Assembly (NCBI GenBank): GCA_018003515.1
Contig: JAGNDO010000042.1
Location: forward strand, 1 to 42,967
Direction: 5' to 3'
Length of the DNA stretch: 42,967 nt
Source: Caldilineaceae bacterium
Lineage (GTDB): Bacteria > Chloroflexota > Anaerolineae > Caldilineales > Caldilineaceae
The position numbers and the translations under genes are program-made. The notes under the pieces are model-generated. The model had not been told where the DNA came from. It saw only the letters and a list, made by a program, of their open reading frames with translations, and made no database searches. This document shows positions 33,651-42,836 of this stretch, in pieces; within the stretch, counting starts at the first letter, position 1; each line of letters starts with the position of its first letter.

Positions 33651-34016
33651 CTAGAACACCAATCCGCCTTCACGGCTGCCTTCGGCCAGGGCCTTGACTC
33701 GACCGTGGTAGGGGTAGCCGCCCCGATCAAAGACAACCTGCTCGATGCCCTGGGCTTTGGCCCGTTCAGCCAGAATCTTGCCAACGTGCTTGGCCTGGGC
33801 TTGAGGATCCAGGGTCGTCACATCCTCGCGGATGCCACGATCCAGAGTCGAGGCGGACGCCAGGGTATGACCCTGTTCGTCGTCGATGACCTGTGCATAG
33901 ATATGGTGCAAACTGCGAAACACATTGAGTCTGGGCCGGCTGGCCGTACCGCTGATTTTGCGGCGGACCCGCGTATGGCGCCGAAGCCGGGCTTGTGACC
34001 GATTGACCTTTGCCAT
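33651..34016 (-). CDS. rplR: Ribosomal protein L18
   Basis: 121 aa. Binds 5S rRNA with L5 and L25. [37 protein letters not shown] and the C-terminal [27 protein letters not shown] are canonical. GAGGGAAC precedes the ATG at 34016; a start five codons earlier has a poorer context. The gap to rpsE is 22 bases. Confidence 0.97.
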   Translation of the reverse strand: MAKVNRSQARLRRHTRVRRKISGTASRPRLNVFRSLHHIYAQVIDDEQGHTLASASTLDRGIREDVTTLDPQAQAKHVGKILAERAKAQGIEQVVFDRGGYPYHGRVKALAEGSREGGLVF

Positions 34017-34118
34017 GTTTAGTTCCCTCATCGTCCTAATCTATTTCAACCTGGACCCTATTTTCGCCCTCTGCTCAAGAGCAAAGAGAGAAAACCAACC
34101 GCCAGGCAGAGTCGTTGC

Positions 34119-34682
34119 TTATTTCTTGCCGCCCTTGCCAACCTTGCCAGCCTTGCCAGCCTTGGCTCGCACATATTCGCCCTGATAACGAATCCCCTTG
34201 CCCTTGTAGGGCTCCGGCGGTCGCTCCTTGCGAATTACGGCGGCCAACTGGCCCACATCACACTTGCTGATGCCGTGGATGGTCAACGTGCGCCCATCCT
34301 TGGAAACCTCAAAGCTGGTGTCTGCGGGCGGTTGATAGATCACCGGGTGGCTCTTGCCAACCTGCAAGGAAAGATTCTTGCCCTGCAATTCGGCCCGATA
34401 GCCGACACCCTGGATCTCCATGACCTTCTTGAAACCGTCGGTCACGCCGATCACCATGTTGTTGATCAAAGATCGGGCCAGACCGTGCTCAGCCCGATGA
34501 TGACGCTGTTCGGTGGGTCGTTCTACCACCAATTCGCCATTCTCCTGTACAATTTTCAGGTCGGTATTGACCTTTTCGGTCAACTCGCCCTTCGGGCCGG
34601 TAACGGTGACCCGGTTGCCTTTGCCCACATTCACAGTCACTTTGGCCGGAATGATGACGGGCATGCGTCCAATACGAGACAT
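34119..34682 (-). CDS. rplF: Ribosomal protein L6
   Basis: 187 aa with the usual two-domain repeat. MSRIGRMPVIIPAKVTVNV opens the protein; VTDGFKKVMEIQGVGYRAEL and KDGRTLTIHGISKCDVGQLA lead to the RPPEPYKGKGIRYQGEYV signature. The last dozen residues are a KAGK/VGK-type low-complexity tail made of nearly identical tripeptides. GGGAGGGAAAC precedes the ATG. Confidence 0.97.
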   Translation of the reverse strand: MSRIGRMPVIIPAKVTVNVGKGNRVTVTGPKGELTEKVNTDLKIVQENGELVVERPTEQRHHRAEHGLARSLINNMVIGVTDGFKKVMEIQGVGYRAELQGKNLSLQVGKSHPVIYQPPADTSFEVSKDGRTLTIHGISKCDVGQLAAVIRKERPPEPYKGKGIRYQGEYVRAKAGKAGKVGKGGKK

Positions 34683-34696
34683 GTTTCCCTCCCGAA

Positions 34697-35092
34697 CTAC
34701 CAGATTTCGCAGATGATCTCGCCGCCAACCTTGGCCCTGCGAGCCTGGCGACCAGTCAGCAACCCCTTGGGGGTCGAGACAATATTGATACCCAAGCCGC
34801 TACGCACCCACGGAACGTCCCGGTAGCCGGAATAAAGCCGACGACCAGGCTTGCTCATCCGACGCAGACCGGTGATAACGGGGTTGCCCTTGCCCGTATA
34901 CTTCAGGGCGAGGATCAGGTTGGGCTGGGGTTGCTCGTCGGTGACGGCGTACTCACCGACAAAGCCTTCTTCAACCAGGATGCGGGCAATCTCTACCTTC
35001 ACATTGGAGCTAGGCATGACCACATGACGCTGGCGATTGAGACTCGCATTACGGATGCGAGTCAGCATATCAGAAATTGGATCAGTTAACAT
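34697..35092 (-). CDS. rpsH: Ribosomal protein S8
   Basis: 131 aa. Binds the central domain of 16S rRNA and in many bacteria represses the spc operon. LTDPISDMLTRIRNASLNRQ opens it and GLGINIVSTPKGLLTGRQAR, RAKVGGEIICEIW closes it. The ATG at 35092 has GGAGACAAA upstream; in-frame residues further up are non-coding leader. A 183-base gap separates it from rpsN, long for this cluster, with no gene in it. Confidence 0.97.
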   Translation of the reverse strand: MLTDPISDMLTRIRNASLNRQRHVVMPSSNVKVEIARILVEEGFVGEYAVTDEQPQPNLILALKYTGKGNPVITGLRRMSKPGRRLYSGYRDVPWVRSGLGINIVSTPKGLLTGRQARRAKVGGEIICEIW

Positions 35093-35275
35093 TTTGTCTC
35101 CAAAAACACTCTTGCAACCCGATTTGGGGACCGTCCCAACCGTTCTTGCGGTCGGTTCCCGTGTCTGTCCACCCAGGGCAGACAACATCGAATTGTAGTT
35201 AGATACCGGACTTTGGCAGAACTGCCTGTCACCGTTAAAGCGGCAGCAGGCCAAACGCGAAAGCCGGGTCAGACA

Positions 35276-35458
35276 CTACCAACTGGATTTAACAACGCCG
35301 GGCAGATTGCCCCTCAGGGCCTGCTCGCGGAAGCAGATGCGGCACAGACCAAAGCGGCGCATATAGCCCCGGGGACGGCCACACATGCTACAGCGATTGC
35401 GCACCTGAATCTCATATTTGCGGTGTTTTTCACGGGCGATCATGGACTTCTTAGCCAC
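35276..35458 (-). CDS. rpsN: Ribosomal protein S14, zinc-binding (type Z)
   Basis: 60 aa short form with the zinc set C23, C26, C39 and C42 ([11 protein letters not shown] and [14 protein letters not shown]). The start is GTG (35456-35458), seven bases after GGAG; an ATG six codons later would remove the conserved MAKKS start. The stop is 184 bases from the rpsH ATG. Confidence 0.97.
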   Translation of the reverse strand: MAKKSMIAREKHRKYEIQVRNRCSMCGRPRGYMRRFGLCRICFREQALRGNLPGVVKSSW

Positions 35459-35469
35459 GATATTTCTCC

Positions 35470-36039
35470 TTAGCGGCCCACAAAGGGCATGTTCATCAGG
35501 GTCAACATACGACGGGCTTCTTCATCCGTGGGGGCAGAGGTCACAATCGTGATCTCCATTCCACGCACTTTGTCGATCTTGTCGTAATCGATCTCCGGGA
35601 AGACCAATTGTTCACGCAGGCCCAGACTGTAGTTGCCTCGACCATCAAAAGAATCCGGAGAAATGCCTCGAAAATCCCGTTTGCGGGGCAGGGCCACATT
35701 GATCAGGCGGTCCAGGAAATCCCACATGCGTGCGCCGCGCAGGGTAACAGACACGCCCACGGGCATGCCTTCGCGCAGCTTGAAAATGGCAATGGATTTG
35801 CGGGCCTTGTTCACCACGGGCTTTTGGCCGGTGATGATCATAATATCACCAACAGCCGCATCAATGGCCTTGCTGTTCTGCAAGGCTTCACCCATGCCAA
35901 TGTTGACCGAAATCTTCTTGACGGTCGGCACCTGCATCACATTGCTATAGCCAAACTCTTTCATCATGGCCGGCACAATGTCGGCCTTGTGTAGTTCCTT
36001 CAGCCGAGGAGTCGGCCGCGGGGTCTTGCTTTCACTCAT
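35470..36039 (-). CDS. rplE: Ribosomal protein L5
   Basis: 189 aa. Binds 5S rRNA and forms a bridge to the 30S head. [40 protein letters not shown] and [20 protein letters not shown] are canonical, as is [20 protein letters not shown] near the end. AAGGAG lies before the ATG. It ends 11 bases before the rpsN start. Confidence 0.97.
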   Translation of the reverse strand: MSESKTPRPTPRLKELHKADIVPAMMKEFGYSNVMQVPTVKKISVNIGMGEALQNSKAIDAAVGDIMIITGQKPVVNKARKSIAIFKLREGMPVGVSVTLRGARMWDFLDRLINVALPRKRDFRGISPDSFDGRGNYSLGLREQLVFPEIDYDKIDKVRGMEITIVTSAPTDEEARRMLTLMNMPFVGR

Positions 36040-36131
36040 TTTATACGCTCCTTGCCCGCAAGCACCGGCCTAGTTCGGTGCCAGTTCGGGGGCGTGAAAT
36101 AGTTGCGCTGCGCCGAAAAAATCGAACCTGC

Positions 36132-36488
36132 CTAGCGGCGAGGCCGGGGCAGGGGATCGCCGGAACGGCGGTCAATACGTTCTTTGTCCACGCCTTCGCC
36201 TTCAAAACCGGCGCGGGTGGTCTTGCCATCCGTCCCCAACAGCATCGCATTGCTGATGTGGAGGGGGGCTTCCTTCTCGATGCGGCCCGTCTGGGTCTGG
36301 ACGCCACCGGTGGCCTTTTGATGACGAATCACCAAGTTTGCCCCGGTCACGATAATATAGACATTATTGGGATCATAGGTGCCGTTTTTGAATTTCTTGC
36401 GGATGACCCGCTGCACCTGGCCCCGATGGCCCTTGTATTCCCCAGCGATAATCTCGACGGTATCGCCTTTGTTGATCTTGAGTTTCAT
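36132..36488 (-). CDS. rplX: Ribosomal protein L24
   Basis: 118 aa. One of the assembly initiators of the 50S subunit. The KOW motif is KGDTVEIIAGEYKGHRGQVQ; VTGANLVIRHQKATGGVQTQ and GRIEKEAPLHISNAMLL follow. The C-terminal 20 residues (GVDKERIDRRSGDPLPRPRR) are basic and proline-rich. AGGAG precedes the ATG. The gap to rplE is 92 bases. Confidence 0.97.
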   Translation of the reverse strand: MKLKINKGDTVEIIAGEYKGHRGQVQRVIRKKFKNGTYDPNNVYIIVTGANLVIRHQKATGGVQTQTGRIEKEAPLHISNAMLLGTDGKTTRAGFEGEGVDKERIDRRSGDPLPRPRR

Positions 36489-36530
36489 GTCCTGCTCTCC
36501 TGTCAGAGTACTGATCTGCCCAGTACCGGT

Positions 36531-36899
36531 CTAAAGAACTTCGGGGGCCAAGGAGATAATCTTCATGTAGCCGCTCTCCCGCAGTTCTCGAGCCACCGGC
36601 CCAAAGATACGCGTACCCTTGGGATTCTTGTTGTCATCGATGATTACGGCTGCGTTTTCGTCAAAACGAATGTAGCTGCCATCGGATCGGCGTGTGGCAC
36701 GCTTTGTGCGCACGATCACCGCTCGCACAACATCACCCTTCTTCACACTGCCGGTGGGTGAGGCAGACTTCACCGTGGCGACGATCACATCACCAATGGC
36801 ACCGTAGCGTCTGTGGCTGCCGCCCTTTACCCGAATCGTTAGTATCTCTTTGGCGCCTGTGTTGTCGGCGATTTTGAGTCTGCTTTCCTGTTGAATCAT
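36531..36899 (-). CDS. rplN: Ribosomal protein L14
   Basis: 122 aa, full length. [39 protein letters not shown] and [30 protein letters not shown] are canonical. The ATG at 36899 has GAGGGT upstream; the in-frame stretch before it is leader. About 120 bases lie between it and rpsQ. Confidence 0.97.
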   Translation of the reverse strand: MIQQESRLKIADNTGAKEILTIRVKGGSHRRYGAIGDVIVATVKSASPTGSVKKGDVVRAVIVRTKRATRRSDGSYIRFDENAAVIIDDNKNPKGTRIFGPVARELRESGYMKIISLAPEVL

Positions 36900-37020
36900 T
36901 GACGTACCCTCACGCGAATGGGCAGCACCCCGAGGAGGGTAGTGCCGCAACGATTGATGGACCCAGCGGTGTAGCCCACTGTTGACTTCGGCTGCCAAAT
37001 GCCAGCCTGCATCCTACAGA

Positions 37021-37278
37021 CTAGACCAGTTCGGACCGCTGCAGGATTTCTTCCACGAAGTAGGACTTGTCCTTGCTGATAGGTCGACACTCGCGAATAC
37101 GCACCGTGTCGCCCATAACGGCCAAGTTGTTCTCGTCGTGGGCTTTATATTTTTTGTGCTTGCGGATGGTCTTGCCGTACAAGGGATGACGAGTGACCCG
37201 TTCAACCGTCACCACAATCGTCTTGTCCATTTTGTCGCTTGTGACCACGCCGATCAGCGCTTTTCTTCGATCTCGCAT
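37021..37278 (-). CDS. rpsQ: Ribosomal protein S17
   Basis: 85 aa. Primary 16S rRNA binder with an OB fold. KALIGVVTSDKMDKTIVVTV, ERVTRHPLYGKTIRKHKKYK and NLAVMGDTVRIRECRPISKD are typical. AGGAG precedes the ATG. 69 bases separate it from rpmC. Confidence 0.97.
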   Translation of the reverse strand: MRDRRKALIGVVTSDKMDKTIVVTVERVTRHPLYGKTIRKHKKYKAHDENNLAVMGDTVRIRECRPISKDKSYFVEEILQRSELV

Positions 37279-37347
37279 CTGCCTGCTCCTGTAACTGCTT
37301 GGCCTATTCGCCCATCTACCTGTTTGCTCGTTTGTGCAACGCTGGTT

Positions 37348-37539
37348 TTAGGCCAGTTCACGTTCCCGCAGAATCGTCTTCATACGGGCGATACCCCGAC
37401 GTACTAGGCGCTCTCGGGCGGTGTTCTTTACCTGTCCCGTCGACTCCTGGAATCGCAAGTTGAACATTTCCTGGTAGGAATCATCCAGCTTGTTGGCCAA
37501 TTCCGCATTGGTCATGGCACGCAATTCTGTCGCTTTCAT
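37348..37539 (-). CDS. rpmC: Ribosomal protein L29
   Basis: 63 aa helical hairpin near the peptide exit, where trigger factor and SRP dock. ELRAMTNAELANKLDDSYQE, MFNLRFQESTGQVKNTAR and RRGIARMKTILRERELA are canonical. AGGAGG precedes the ATG at seven bases. Confidence 0.97.
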   Translation of the reverse strand: MKATELRAMTNAELANKLDDSYQEMFNLRFQESTGQVKNTARERLVRRGIARMKTILRERELA

Positions 37540-37610
37540 ACAGCCACCTCCTGGTTTACCGGTCTCTGGTTGCCGGTCTCGCTTGGCCGGATTGACTCAG
37601 CCACCAAAAT

Positions 37611-38030
37611 TTAGGCGGTAAAATCATCCCGGACCACAAACTGGGTACGCATGGGCAGCTTGTGAGCCGCCAAGCGCAAAGCCTCCCGGGCCTGATCTTC
37701 CCGAATACCGGTCATTTCAAAAATCATGCGCCCGGGTTTTACCACGGCCACCCAATGATCCACCGTACCCTTACCGGAACCCATACGGGTTTCGGCGGCA
37801 CGCATAGTCACCGGTTTGTCCGGGAAAACCCGGATCCATAGCTTGCCACCACGACGCACATAGCGCACAATGGCACGCCGGGCGGCTTCGATCTGGCGGC
37901 TGGTCAGCCACTGGGGTTCCAGAGACTGTAGGCCGTAGGTGCCGAAGGCAATGGTGCTGCCCCGTTGGGCCTTGCCCCGCATGCGCCCACGGTGCTGCTT
38001 GCGAAACTTGACGCGTTTTGGCATCAACAT
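37611..38030 (-). CDS. rplP: Ribosomal protein L16
   Basis: 139 aa. Needed for tRNA accommodation in the A site. [39 protein letters not shown] and [20 protein letters not shown] are canonical. The ATG at 38030 has GGAG nine bases upstream; a second ATG two codons later is possible. The 178-base gap to rpsC holds no gene. Confidence 0.97.
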   Translation of the reverse strand: MLMPKRVKFRKQHRGRMRGKAQRGSTIAFGTYGLQSLEPQWLTSRQIEAARRAIVRYVRRGGKLWIRVFPDKPVTMRAAETRMGSGKGTVDHWVAVVKPGRMIFEMTGIREDQAREALRLAAHKLPMRTQFVVRDDFTA

Positions 38031-38208
38031 AGTTGCAACTCCGTTATTCTCAATTCGTGACGATGCAGCCCACCGCCGCGCCATCTTTACTGATTCACTG
38101 ACCTAACTGATCACAGTCGCAAATCGTAACGATGATGCATCGGTCAGACTACAGTCCGCTTCGGTCTACACGCTCTTCGCCACAATCAGCAGAAGACAAG
38201 AAGACCGT

Positions 38209-38889
38209 CTAGTTACTACTGCTCTCGGTCACTTCGTGATACTTGGCATGATATTCTTCGCCAGGCAACACTTCGCCCTGATAGATCCAGGCTTTGACAC
38301 CGATTTTACCGAATGTGGTCGCAGCTTCTGCGGTGCCATAGTCGATATCGGCGCGCAGGGTGTGCCGAGGCACCTGCCCCTCGCGTACCGTATCTACCCG
38401 GCCCATTTCGCTGCCGCCCAGACGACCCGAGACGGTGATCATGATGCCCTCGGCCCCGCTGCGGATGGTGCGCTGGGCAGATTGCTTCATGGCTCGCTTC
38501 CAGCTTACCCGCCGCTCCAACTGCTCGGCGATGCTTTCGGCCACCAATCGGGCGTCCAGTTCCGGTCGGGTGATCTCCCGCACATCCACCTTGACCTTCT
38601 TGGTGGTCATGTCCTGGAGCTTGGTGCGCAGGGTGTTGACACTCACCCCCTTGCGACCAATGATCACACCGGGTTTAGCGGTGTCGATGATCACATGCAC
38701 CTGGCCGGGTTGACGCTCGATCTGGATGTCGCTGATGCCAGCCTTGGGAATATCCGTGCGCACAGTGGAACGAATGGCACGATCCTCGGCCAACAGGTCC
38801 AAATATTCTTGACCCTTGGCAAACCAACGACTCTTATGTTGTTTGATGATCCCTAATCGGAAACCGATAGGATGTACTTTGCGACCCAA
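38209..38889 (-). CDS. rpsC: Ribosomal protein S3
   Basis: 226 aa. Lines the mRNA entry tunnel. After the start codon GRKVHPIGFRLGIIKQHKSR is the standard N-terminus; the KH domain has VIIGRKGVSVNTLRTKLQDM and the C-terminal half RRVSWKRAMKQSAQRTIRSG, KAWIYQGEVLPG. The start codon is TTG (38887-38889), five bases after a perfect AGGAGG. No ATG or GTG lies at the family start; an upstream in-frame ATG would add 66 residues read through rplV. Confidence 0.96.
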   Translation of the reverse strand: MGRKVHPIGFRLGIIKQHKSRWFAKGQEYLDLLAEDRAIRSTVRTDIPKAGISDIQIERQPGQVHVIIDTAKPGVIIGRKGVSVNTLRTKLQDMTTKKVKVDVREITRPELDARLVAESIAEQLERRVSWKRAMKQSAQRTIRSGAEGIMITVSGRLGGSEMGRVDTVREGQVPRHTLRADIDYGTAEAATTFGKIGVKAWIYQGEVLPGEEYHAKYHEVTESSSN

Positions 38890-38905
38890 GAAAGCCTCCT
38901 GTGTC

Positions 38906-39244
38906 CTAGTTTGTGCGCTCTTCCAACACAACGGTGATGTGAGATGAACGACGAATCCATGGCTTGAAACGGCCCCGAGCGCCAAAACGACGCCAGCGGC
39001 GCATGGGGGCATCATCCACCATGATGGTGGCGATGTACATGTCGCTCGCTTCCAGACCGAAGTTTTCGTTGGCATTAGCCAACGCACTCTTAATGGTTTT
39101 AGCTACCTCGGGGGCAGCAGATTGGGGCATATATTGGAGCAGAGCCAAAGCGGCTTCCGCCTGCTTGCCTCGCACCTCGTCAACCACCAAACGGGTCTTC
39201 TGGGCGCTGATACCTGTGAACTTATTGACAGCTTTAACCTGCAT
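38906..39244 (-). CDS. rplV: Ribosomal protein L22
   Basis: 112 aa. Its hairpin lines the peptide exit tunnel. MQVKAVNKFTGISAQKTRLV, ALLQYMPQSAAPEVAKTIKS, ALANANENFGLEASDMYIAT and MRRWRRFGARGRFKPWIRRS are canonical. AAGGAG precedes the ATG. It ends 16 bases before the TTG of rpsC. Confidence 0.97.
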   Translation of the reverse strand: MQVKAVNKFTGISAQKTRLVVDEVRGKQAEAALALLQYMPQSAAPEVAKTIKSALANANENFGLEASDMYIATIMVDDAPMRRWRRFGARGRFKPWIRRSSHITVVLEERTN

Positions 39245-39320
39245 CTTCTTACTCCTTCTCTTTCAGCGGGTCTTTACCCTGGTTCCCCACAATACAGACC
39301 GATGGAAAACCCAATCGGGT

Positions 39321-39602
39321 CTAGCGGCGCTTGGTGCCCTTTTCGGCCCGCAAGTGGCCTCGGAAGAAGCGGGTCGGCGCAAACTCACCCAACTTGTGAC
39401 CAACCATATTCTCAGTCACATAGACCGGCACATGGCGACGTCCATCATGTACAGCCAAGGTGTGGCCCACAAACTGAGGGAAGATGGTGGAAGCACGAGA
39501 CCAAGTTTTCAAAACCTTGCGCTCGCTCTTACGATTCATTTCTTCGACCTTTTTCAACAGCTTCGGGTCGACGAAGGGTCCCTTTTTAAGTGAACGAGAC
39601 AT
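39321..39602 (-). CDS. rpsS: Ribosomal protein S19
   Basis: 93 aa. Located in the 30S head and bridges to the 50S subunit. [40 protein letters not shown] and [19 protein letters not shown] are canonical. AGGAGG precedes the ATG, nine bases after the rplB stop. Confidence 0.97.
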   Translation of the reverse strand: MSRSLKKGPFVDPKLLKKVEEMNRKSERKVLKTWSRASTIFPQFVGHTLAVHDGRRHVPVYVTENMVGHKLGEFAPTRFFRGHLRAEKGTKRR

Positions 39603-39611
39603 CTATTCCTC

Positions 39612-40451
39612 CTACTTCCGGCGGCTAGAAGACCGGCGGCGAACGATAAGTTTGTCGGTCTGCTTATTCTTGCGGGTCCGCGTACCCCGGGCAGGCTTGC
39701 CCCACGGGGTCTTCGGTCCGGTCATACCGATGGGTGATCGACCCTCGCCACCACCATGAGGATGGGAGGAGGGATCCATCGCCACGCCTCGCACCTCGGG
39801 CCGTCGGCCCAACCAGCGCTTGCGACCCGCCTTGCCCAGGTTGATATTGGTGTGGTCCGGGTTGGAAACCTGACCGATGGTGGCCATGCAACTCATGGCG
39901 ATGAAGCGAACCTCACCGCTGGGCATGCGCACCTGGGCCATGTCGCCTTCCTTGGCCACCAACTGGGCAGAGACACCGGCACTACGAGCCAACTGACCGC
40001 CCCTGCCCGGATAGATCTCGATGTTGCAGATCTGGGTGCCGGGGGGAATGTTGCGGATAGGCAAGGCATTGCCAGACCGGATCTCAGCATTCGGGCCGGA
40101 CATCAACTTATCCCCAACCTTTACGCCCACCGGGGCAATGATATAACGCTTCTCGCCATCGGTGTAGACCAGCAGGGCAATCCGGGCGCTACGGTTGGGA
40201 TCGTACTCGATGGAGTCGACCCGAGCCTCTACGTCCAACTTGTCCCGGCGGAAGTCAATCACCCGGTAGCGGCGCTTGTGACCGCCGCCCCGATGGCGCA
40301 CTGTGACAACGCCCCGGTTATTACGGCCACCACTCTTCTTCAACGGAACGACCAGGGATCGCTCCGGCTCCGTACGAGTGATATCGGAATAAACCGAGAC
40401 ACTCATATTACGGCGGCCCGGTGATGTGGGTCGATAAATCTTTACAGCCAT
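39612..40451 (-). CDS. rplB: Ribosomal protein L2
   Basis: 279 aa. Close to the peptidyl-transferase centre and needed for subunit joining. [40 protein letters not shown] and the C-terminal loop [40 protein letters not shown] with its conserved histidines are present. The ATG at 40451 has GGAG eight bases upstream; a TTG two codons earlier lies too close to the site. Confidence 0.97.
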   Translation of the reverse strand: MAVKIYRPTSPGRRNMSVSVYSDITRTEPERSLVVPLKKSGGRNNRGVVTVRHRGGGHKRRYRVIDFRRDKLDVEARVDSIEYDPNRSARIALLVYTDGEKRYIIAPVGVKVGDKLMSGPNAEIRSGNALPIRNIPPGTQICNIEIYPGRGGQLARSAGVSAQLVAKEGDMAQVRMPSGEVRFIAMSCMATIGQVSNPDHTNINLGKAGRKRWLGRRPEVRGVAMDPSSHPHGGGEGRSPIGMTGPKTPWGKPARGTRTRKNKQTDKLIVRRRSSSRRK

Positions 40452-40520
40452 CGCCAAATCTCCTTATTCCATACGCCAGTGTTGCAGGTCAGGGTGTTCG
40501 GTAGAGCCGGTAAAACCGGA

Positions 40521-40811
40521 TTACACGCCCTCGAACAGGGCAATGCTATCACCCTGGGCCAAGGTCACCACGGCCTTTTTCCATTTGGGCTTGCGAATCG
40601 CTACCCGTCTGGCCCGTTTTACCGTTTTGGCAGGCATCACCATGATGCGCACGCTCTCGACCGTCACCTTGAAGGCGGTTTCTACGGCGTCTTTCACCAG
40701 GAATTTGTTGGCCTTCATGTCCACCTCAAAGGTGTAGTGATTGGCCAAGTCCCTGGCATCAACGGTCTTCTCTGTGACAACGGGTCGTTTCAAAACTTCA
40801 TAAATATGCAT
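40521..40811 (-). CDS. rplW: Ribosomal protein L23
   Basis: 96 aa. Docking site at the tunnel exit for trigger factor and SRP. MHIYEVLKRPVVTEKTVDAR, YTFEVDMKANKFLVKDAVET and VMPAKTVKRARRVAIRKPKW are canonical. AGGAG precedes the ATG at 40811; a GTG five codons earlier is less likely. Confidence 0.97.
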   Translation of the reverse strand: MHIYEVLKRPVVTEKTVDARDLANHYTFEVDMKANKFLVKDAVETAFKVTVESVRIMVMPAKTVKRARRVAIRKPKWKKAVVTLAQGDSIALFEGV

Positions 40812-40869
40812 GTGTCGTCTCCTCACTCCGACCAGGTTTCTGGTCAGTTTGGGCCAGAAACCCAGATCC

Positions 40870-41493
40870 CTAGCTCAACCAGATTTCGATCTGCTCCACA
40901 GACTGCTTGGGCATCACAACCACATCGTACCCCAACAGGTCTCGGATGTTGAGGAAGCCGCTGAGCAGGGTCTTGACCTTGGGCAGGTTGTTTGCACTGC
41001 GCTGCACGGCCATGTCCTTCTCGGGCAGAACCAGCAAAACGCTGCTGCCTGCCAGATTCAAAGCGCTCAACACATGCAACATGGCCTTGGTCTTGGGGGC
41101 ATCCATAGCCAGTTCGTCCAAAATCACGATCTGCTCGGCACCCGCCTTGACAGACAGGGCGCTGCGCAGGGCAGAGCGCCGCATCTTCTTGGGCATGCGC
41201 TGGGTGTAGCTGCGGGGGGTCGGCCCGAAGACCGTGCCACCACCCACAAAGTTGGGGGCGTTGGTGCTGCCCTGACGGGCGCGACCGGTCCCCTTTTGCT
41301 TCCAAGGTTTGCGTCCACCGCCCCGCACAAAGCCACGGGTCTTGGTGCTGTGTGTCCCCTGGCGAGCATTGGCAAGCTGACGAATCAGCGCCTGGTGCAT
41401 TAGATTACTGTTTACCGGGGCGGCGAAGATCTCATCGTTCAGATCGATTTCGCCCACATTTTCCCCAGCCATATTTTTGACAGGTGCCAACAT
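40870..41493 (-). CDS. rplD: Ribosomal protein L4
   Basis: 207 aa. Its extended loop reaches the exit tunnel. GTHSTKTRGFVRGGGRKPWK, QKGTGRARQGSTNAPNFVGG and FGPTPRSYTQRMPKKMRRSA form the conserved loop; VVVMPKQSVEQIEIWL ends the protein. AGGAG lies nine bases upstream of the ATG at 41493; an earlier in-frame start is unlikely. In E. coli L4 represses its operon; nothing here shows the leader, which would be upstream of rpsJ. Confidence 0.97.
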   Translation of the reverse strand: MLAPVKNMAGENVGEIDLNDEIFAAPVNSNLMHQALIRQLANARQGTHSTKTRGFVRGGGRKPWKQKGTGRARQGSTNAPNFVGGGTVFGPTPRSYTQRMPKKMRRSALRSALSVKAGAEQIVILDELAMDAPKTKAMLHVLSALNLAGSSVLLVLPEKDMAVQRSANNLPKVKTLLSGFLNIRDLLGYDVVVMPKQSVEQIEIWLS

Positions 41494-41599
41494 AATTTCG
41501 TTCTCCTCGTTGCTGCATCCAACCCATCTGCGCTCATTCACGTCTTGCTATTCTCAGCCAGACGCTTAAGGAGAGCCGACAGATCAACCGGCGTGCTTC

Positions 41600-42232
41600 C
41601 TACTTCGCCTTGACTGCGGCGCGCACCAAGACCAGGGAATTGCGTGCGCCGGGAACGGCGCCCCTGATCGCGATCAAGTTGCGCTCGGCATCCACCAGCG
41701 CCACCTTCAGATTTTGAACTGTCACTCGCTTGTTGCCCATCTGACCAGGCGCTTTGCCACCGGGCCAGGTGTGACCAGGCGTTGTGCCCGCGCCTCGAGA
41801 TCCGGTGGCACGTTGCCGATCGGACTGACCGTGGGTCTTGGGGCCACCGGCGAAATTGTGCCGCTTGACGGCACCGGCAAAGCCCTTGCCTTTGGAGGTG
41901 GCGGTCACATCGACCATTTCACCTTCGCTGAAGATGTCGGCCTTGAGGATGTCACCGAGGGAAAACTCCGGGGAACTGTCATAGCGAAGTTCACGAAGAT
42001 GGCGCAAAACAGGGGTGCCAGCGACCTTAAGATGGCCCCTCTCACCCTTGGTAAGCTTGCGCTCCGCCACTTCGTCAAAACCGATCTGAATGGCATTATA
42101 GCCATCAGATTCTATATTTTTGATCTGTGTGATGTAGCACGGACCAGCCTCAATGACAGTCACGGGCACAACAGTGCCGTTCTCATCAAAGAGTTGGGTC
42201 ATGCCAACTTTCTTGCCTAGAATACCCTTCAT
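41600..42232 (-). CDS. rplC: Ribosomal protein L3
   Basis: 210 aa. Early assembly protein near the peptidyl-transferase centre. [59 protein letters not shown] and [20 protein letters not shown] are canonical, including the glutamine methylated by PrmB in some bacteria (GQMG). AGGAGG precedes the ATG. Confidence 0.97.
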   Translation of the reverse strand: MKGILGKKVGMTQLFDENGTVVPVTVIEAGPCYITQIKNIESDGYNAIQIGFDEVAERKLTKGERGHLKVAGTPVLRHLRELRYDSSPEFSLGDILKADIFSEGEMVDVTATSKGKGFAGAVKRHNFAGGPKTHGQSDRQRATGSRGAGTTPGHTWPGGKAPGQMGNKRVTVQNLKVALVDAERNLIAIRGAVPGARNSLVLVRAAVKAK

Positions 42233-42356
42233 TGTTTCCTCCTGGGACTGACGGCCGAATCATGGTTCAAAGAACCATACCTCATCATCCCGATGCCATC
42301 CATAGCCAAGCCTGGGACAAATGTCCCAAAGCCGCCATGAACGCAAGGTTTGATAA

Positions 42357-42665
42357 CTATAGGATGATCTTAATGTCCACGCCAGCCGGCAGATTAAGCC
42401 GGGTCAGGTTTTCAATCGTTTTGCTGCCAGGATCGACGACGTCGATCAAACGCTTGTGTGTGCGAATCTCAAATTGATCCCGGCTGTCCTTGTCGATAAA
42501 TGTTGACCGCATCACCGTAAATTTCTCGATGCGTGTCGGCAAGGGAACGGGGCCAACTACCTGGGCGCCAGTTCGTTCAGCGGCGTCCACAATGCGCTGG
42601 GCCGAAACATCCAATACCCGATGATCGTACGCTTTCAGCTTGATTCGAATTCGCTGCCTTGCCAT
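42357..42665 (-). CDS. rpsJ: Ribosomal protein S10
   Basis: 102 aa. 30S head protein and NusE partner of NusB in antitermination. [40 protein letters not shown] and [20 protein letters not shown] are canonical. GAGGG lies ahead of the ATG. It is separated from tuf by 171 bases containing a hairpin. Confidence 0.97.
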   Translation of the reverse strand: MARQRIRIKLKAYDHRVLDVSAQRIVDAAERTGAQVVGPVPLPTRIEKFTVMRSTFIDKDSRDQFEIRTHKRLIDVVDPGSKTIENLTRLNLPAGVDIKIIL

Positions 42666-42787
42666 ATTTTTCCCTCTGTAAACGTGCTAGGTTTGAAGGC
42701 GTCGTCTCTTTTTTTGAACGACCCACCTAATTGCCGTGCGATGAGCAGCCCCTATCGCCCCAAACAACCGCAGTTGCGACCGAGAAA

Positions 42788-42826
42788 CAATCGGGAGGGG
42801 CCAGTCAGCCTGCCCCCTCCCGATTG
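42788..42826 (-). terminator. Hairpin between tuf and rpsJ, partial terminator
   Basis: CAATCGGGAGGGG (42788-42800) pairs perfectly with 42814-42826 around a 13-base loop. On the - strand TTTCTC follows, so termination may be partial. It begins 11 bases after the tuf stop and would set tuf apart from the S10 genes. No strong promoter is evident in the 120 bases between the hairpin and rpsJ. Confidence 0.65.
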
Positions 42827-42836
42827 AATTGTATAC

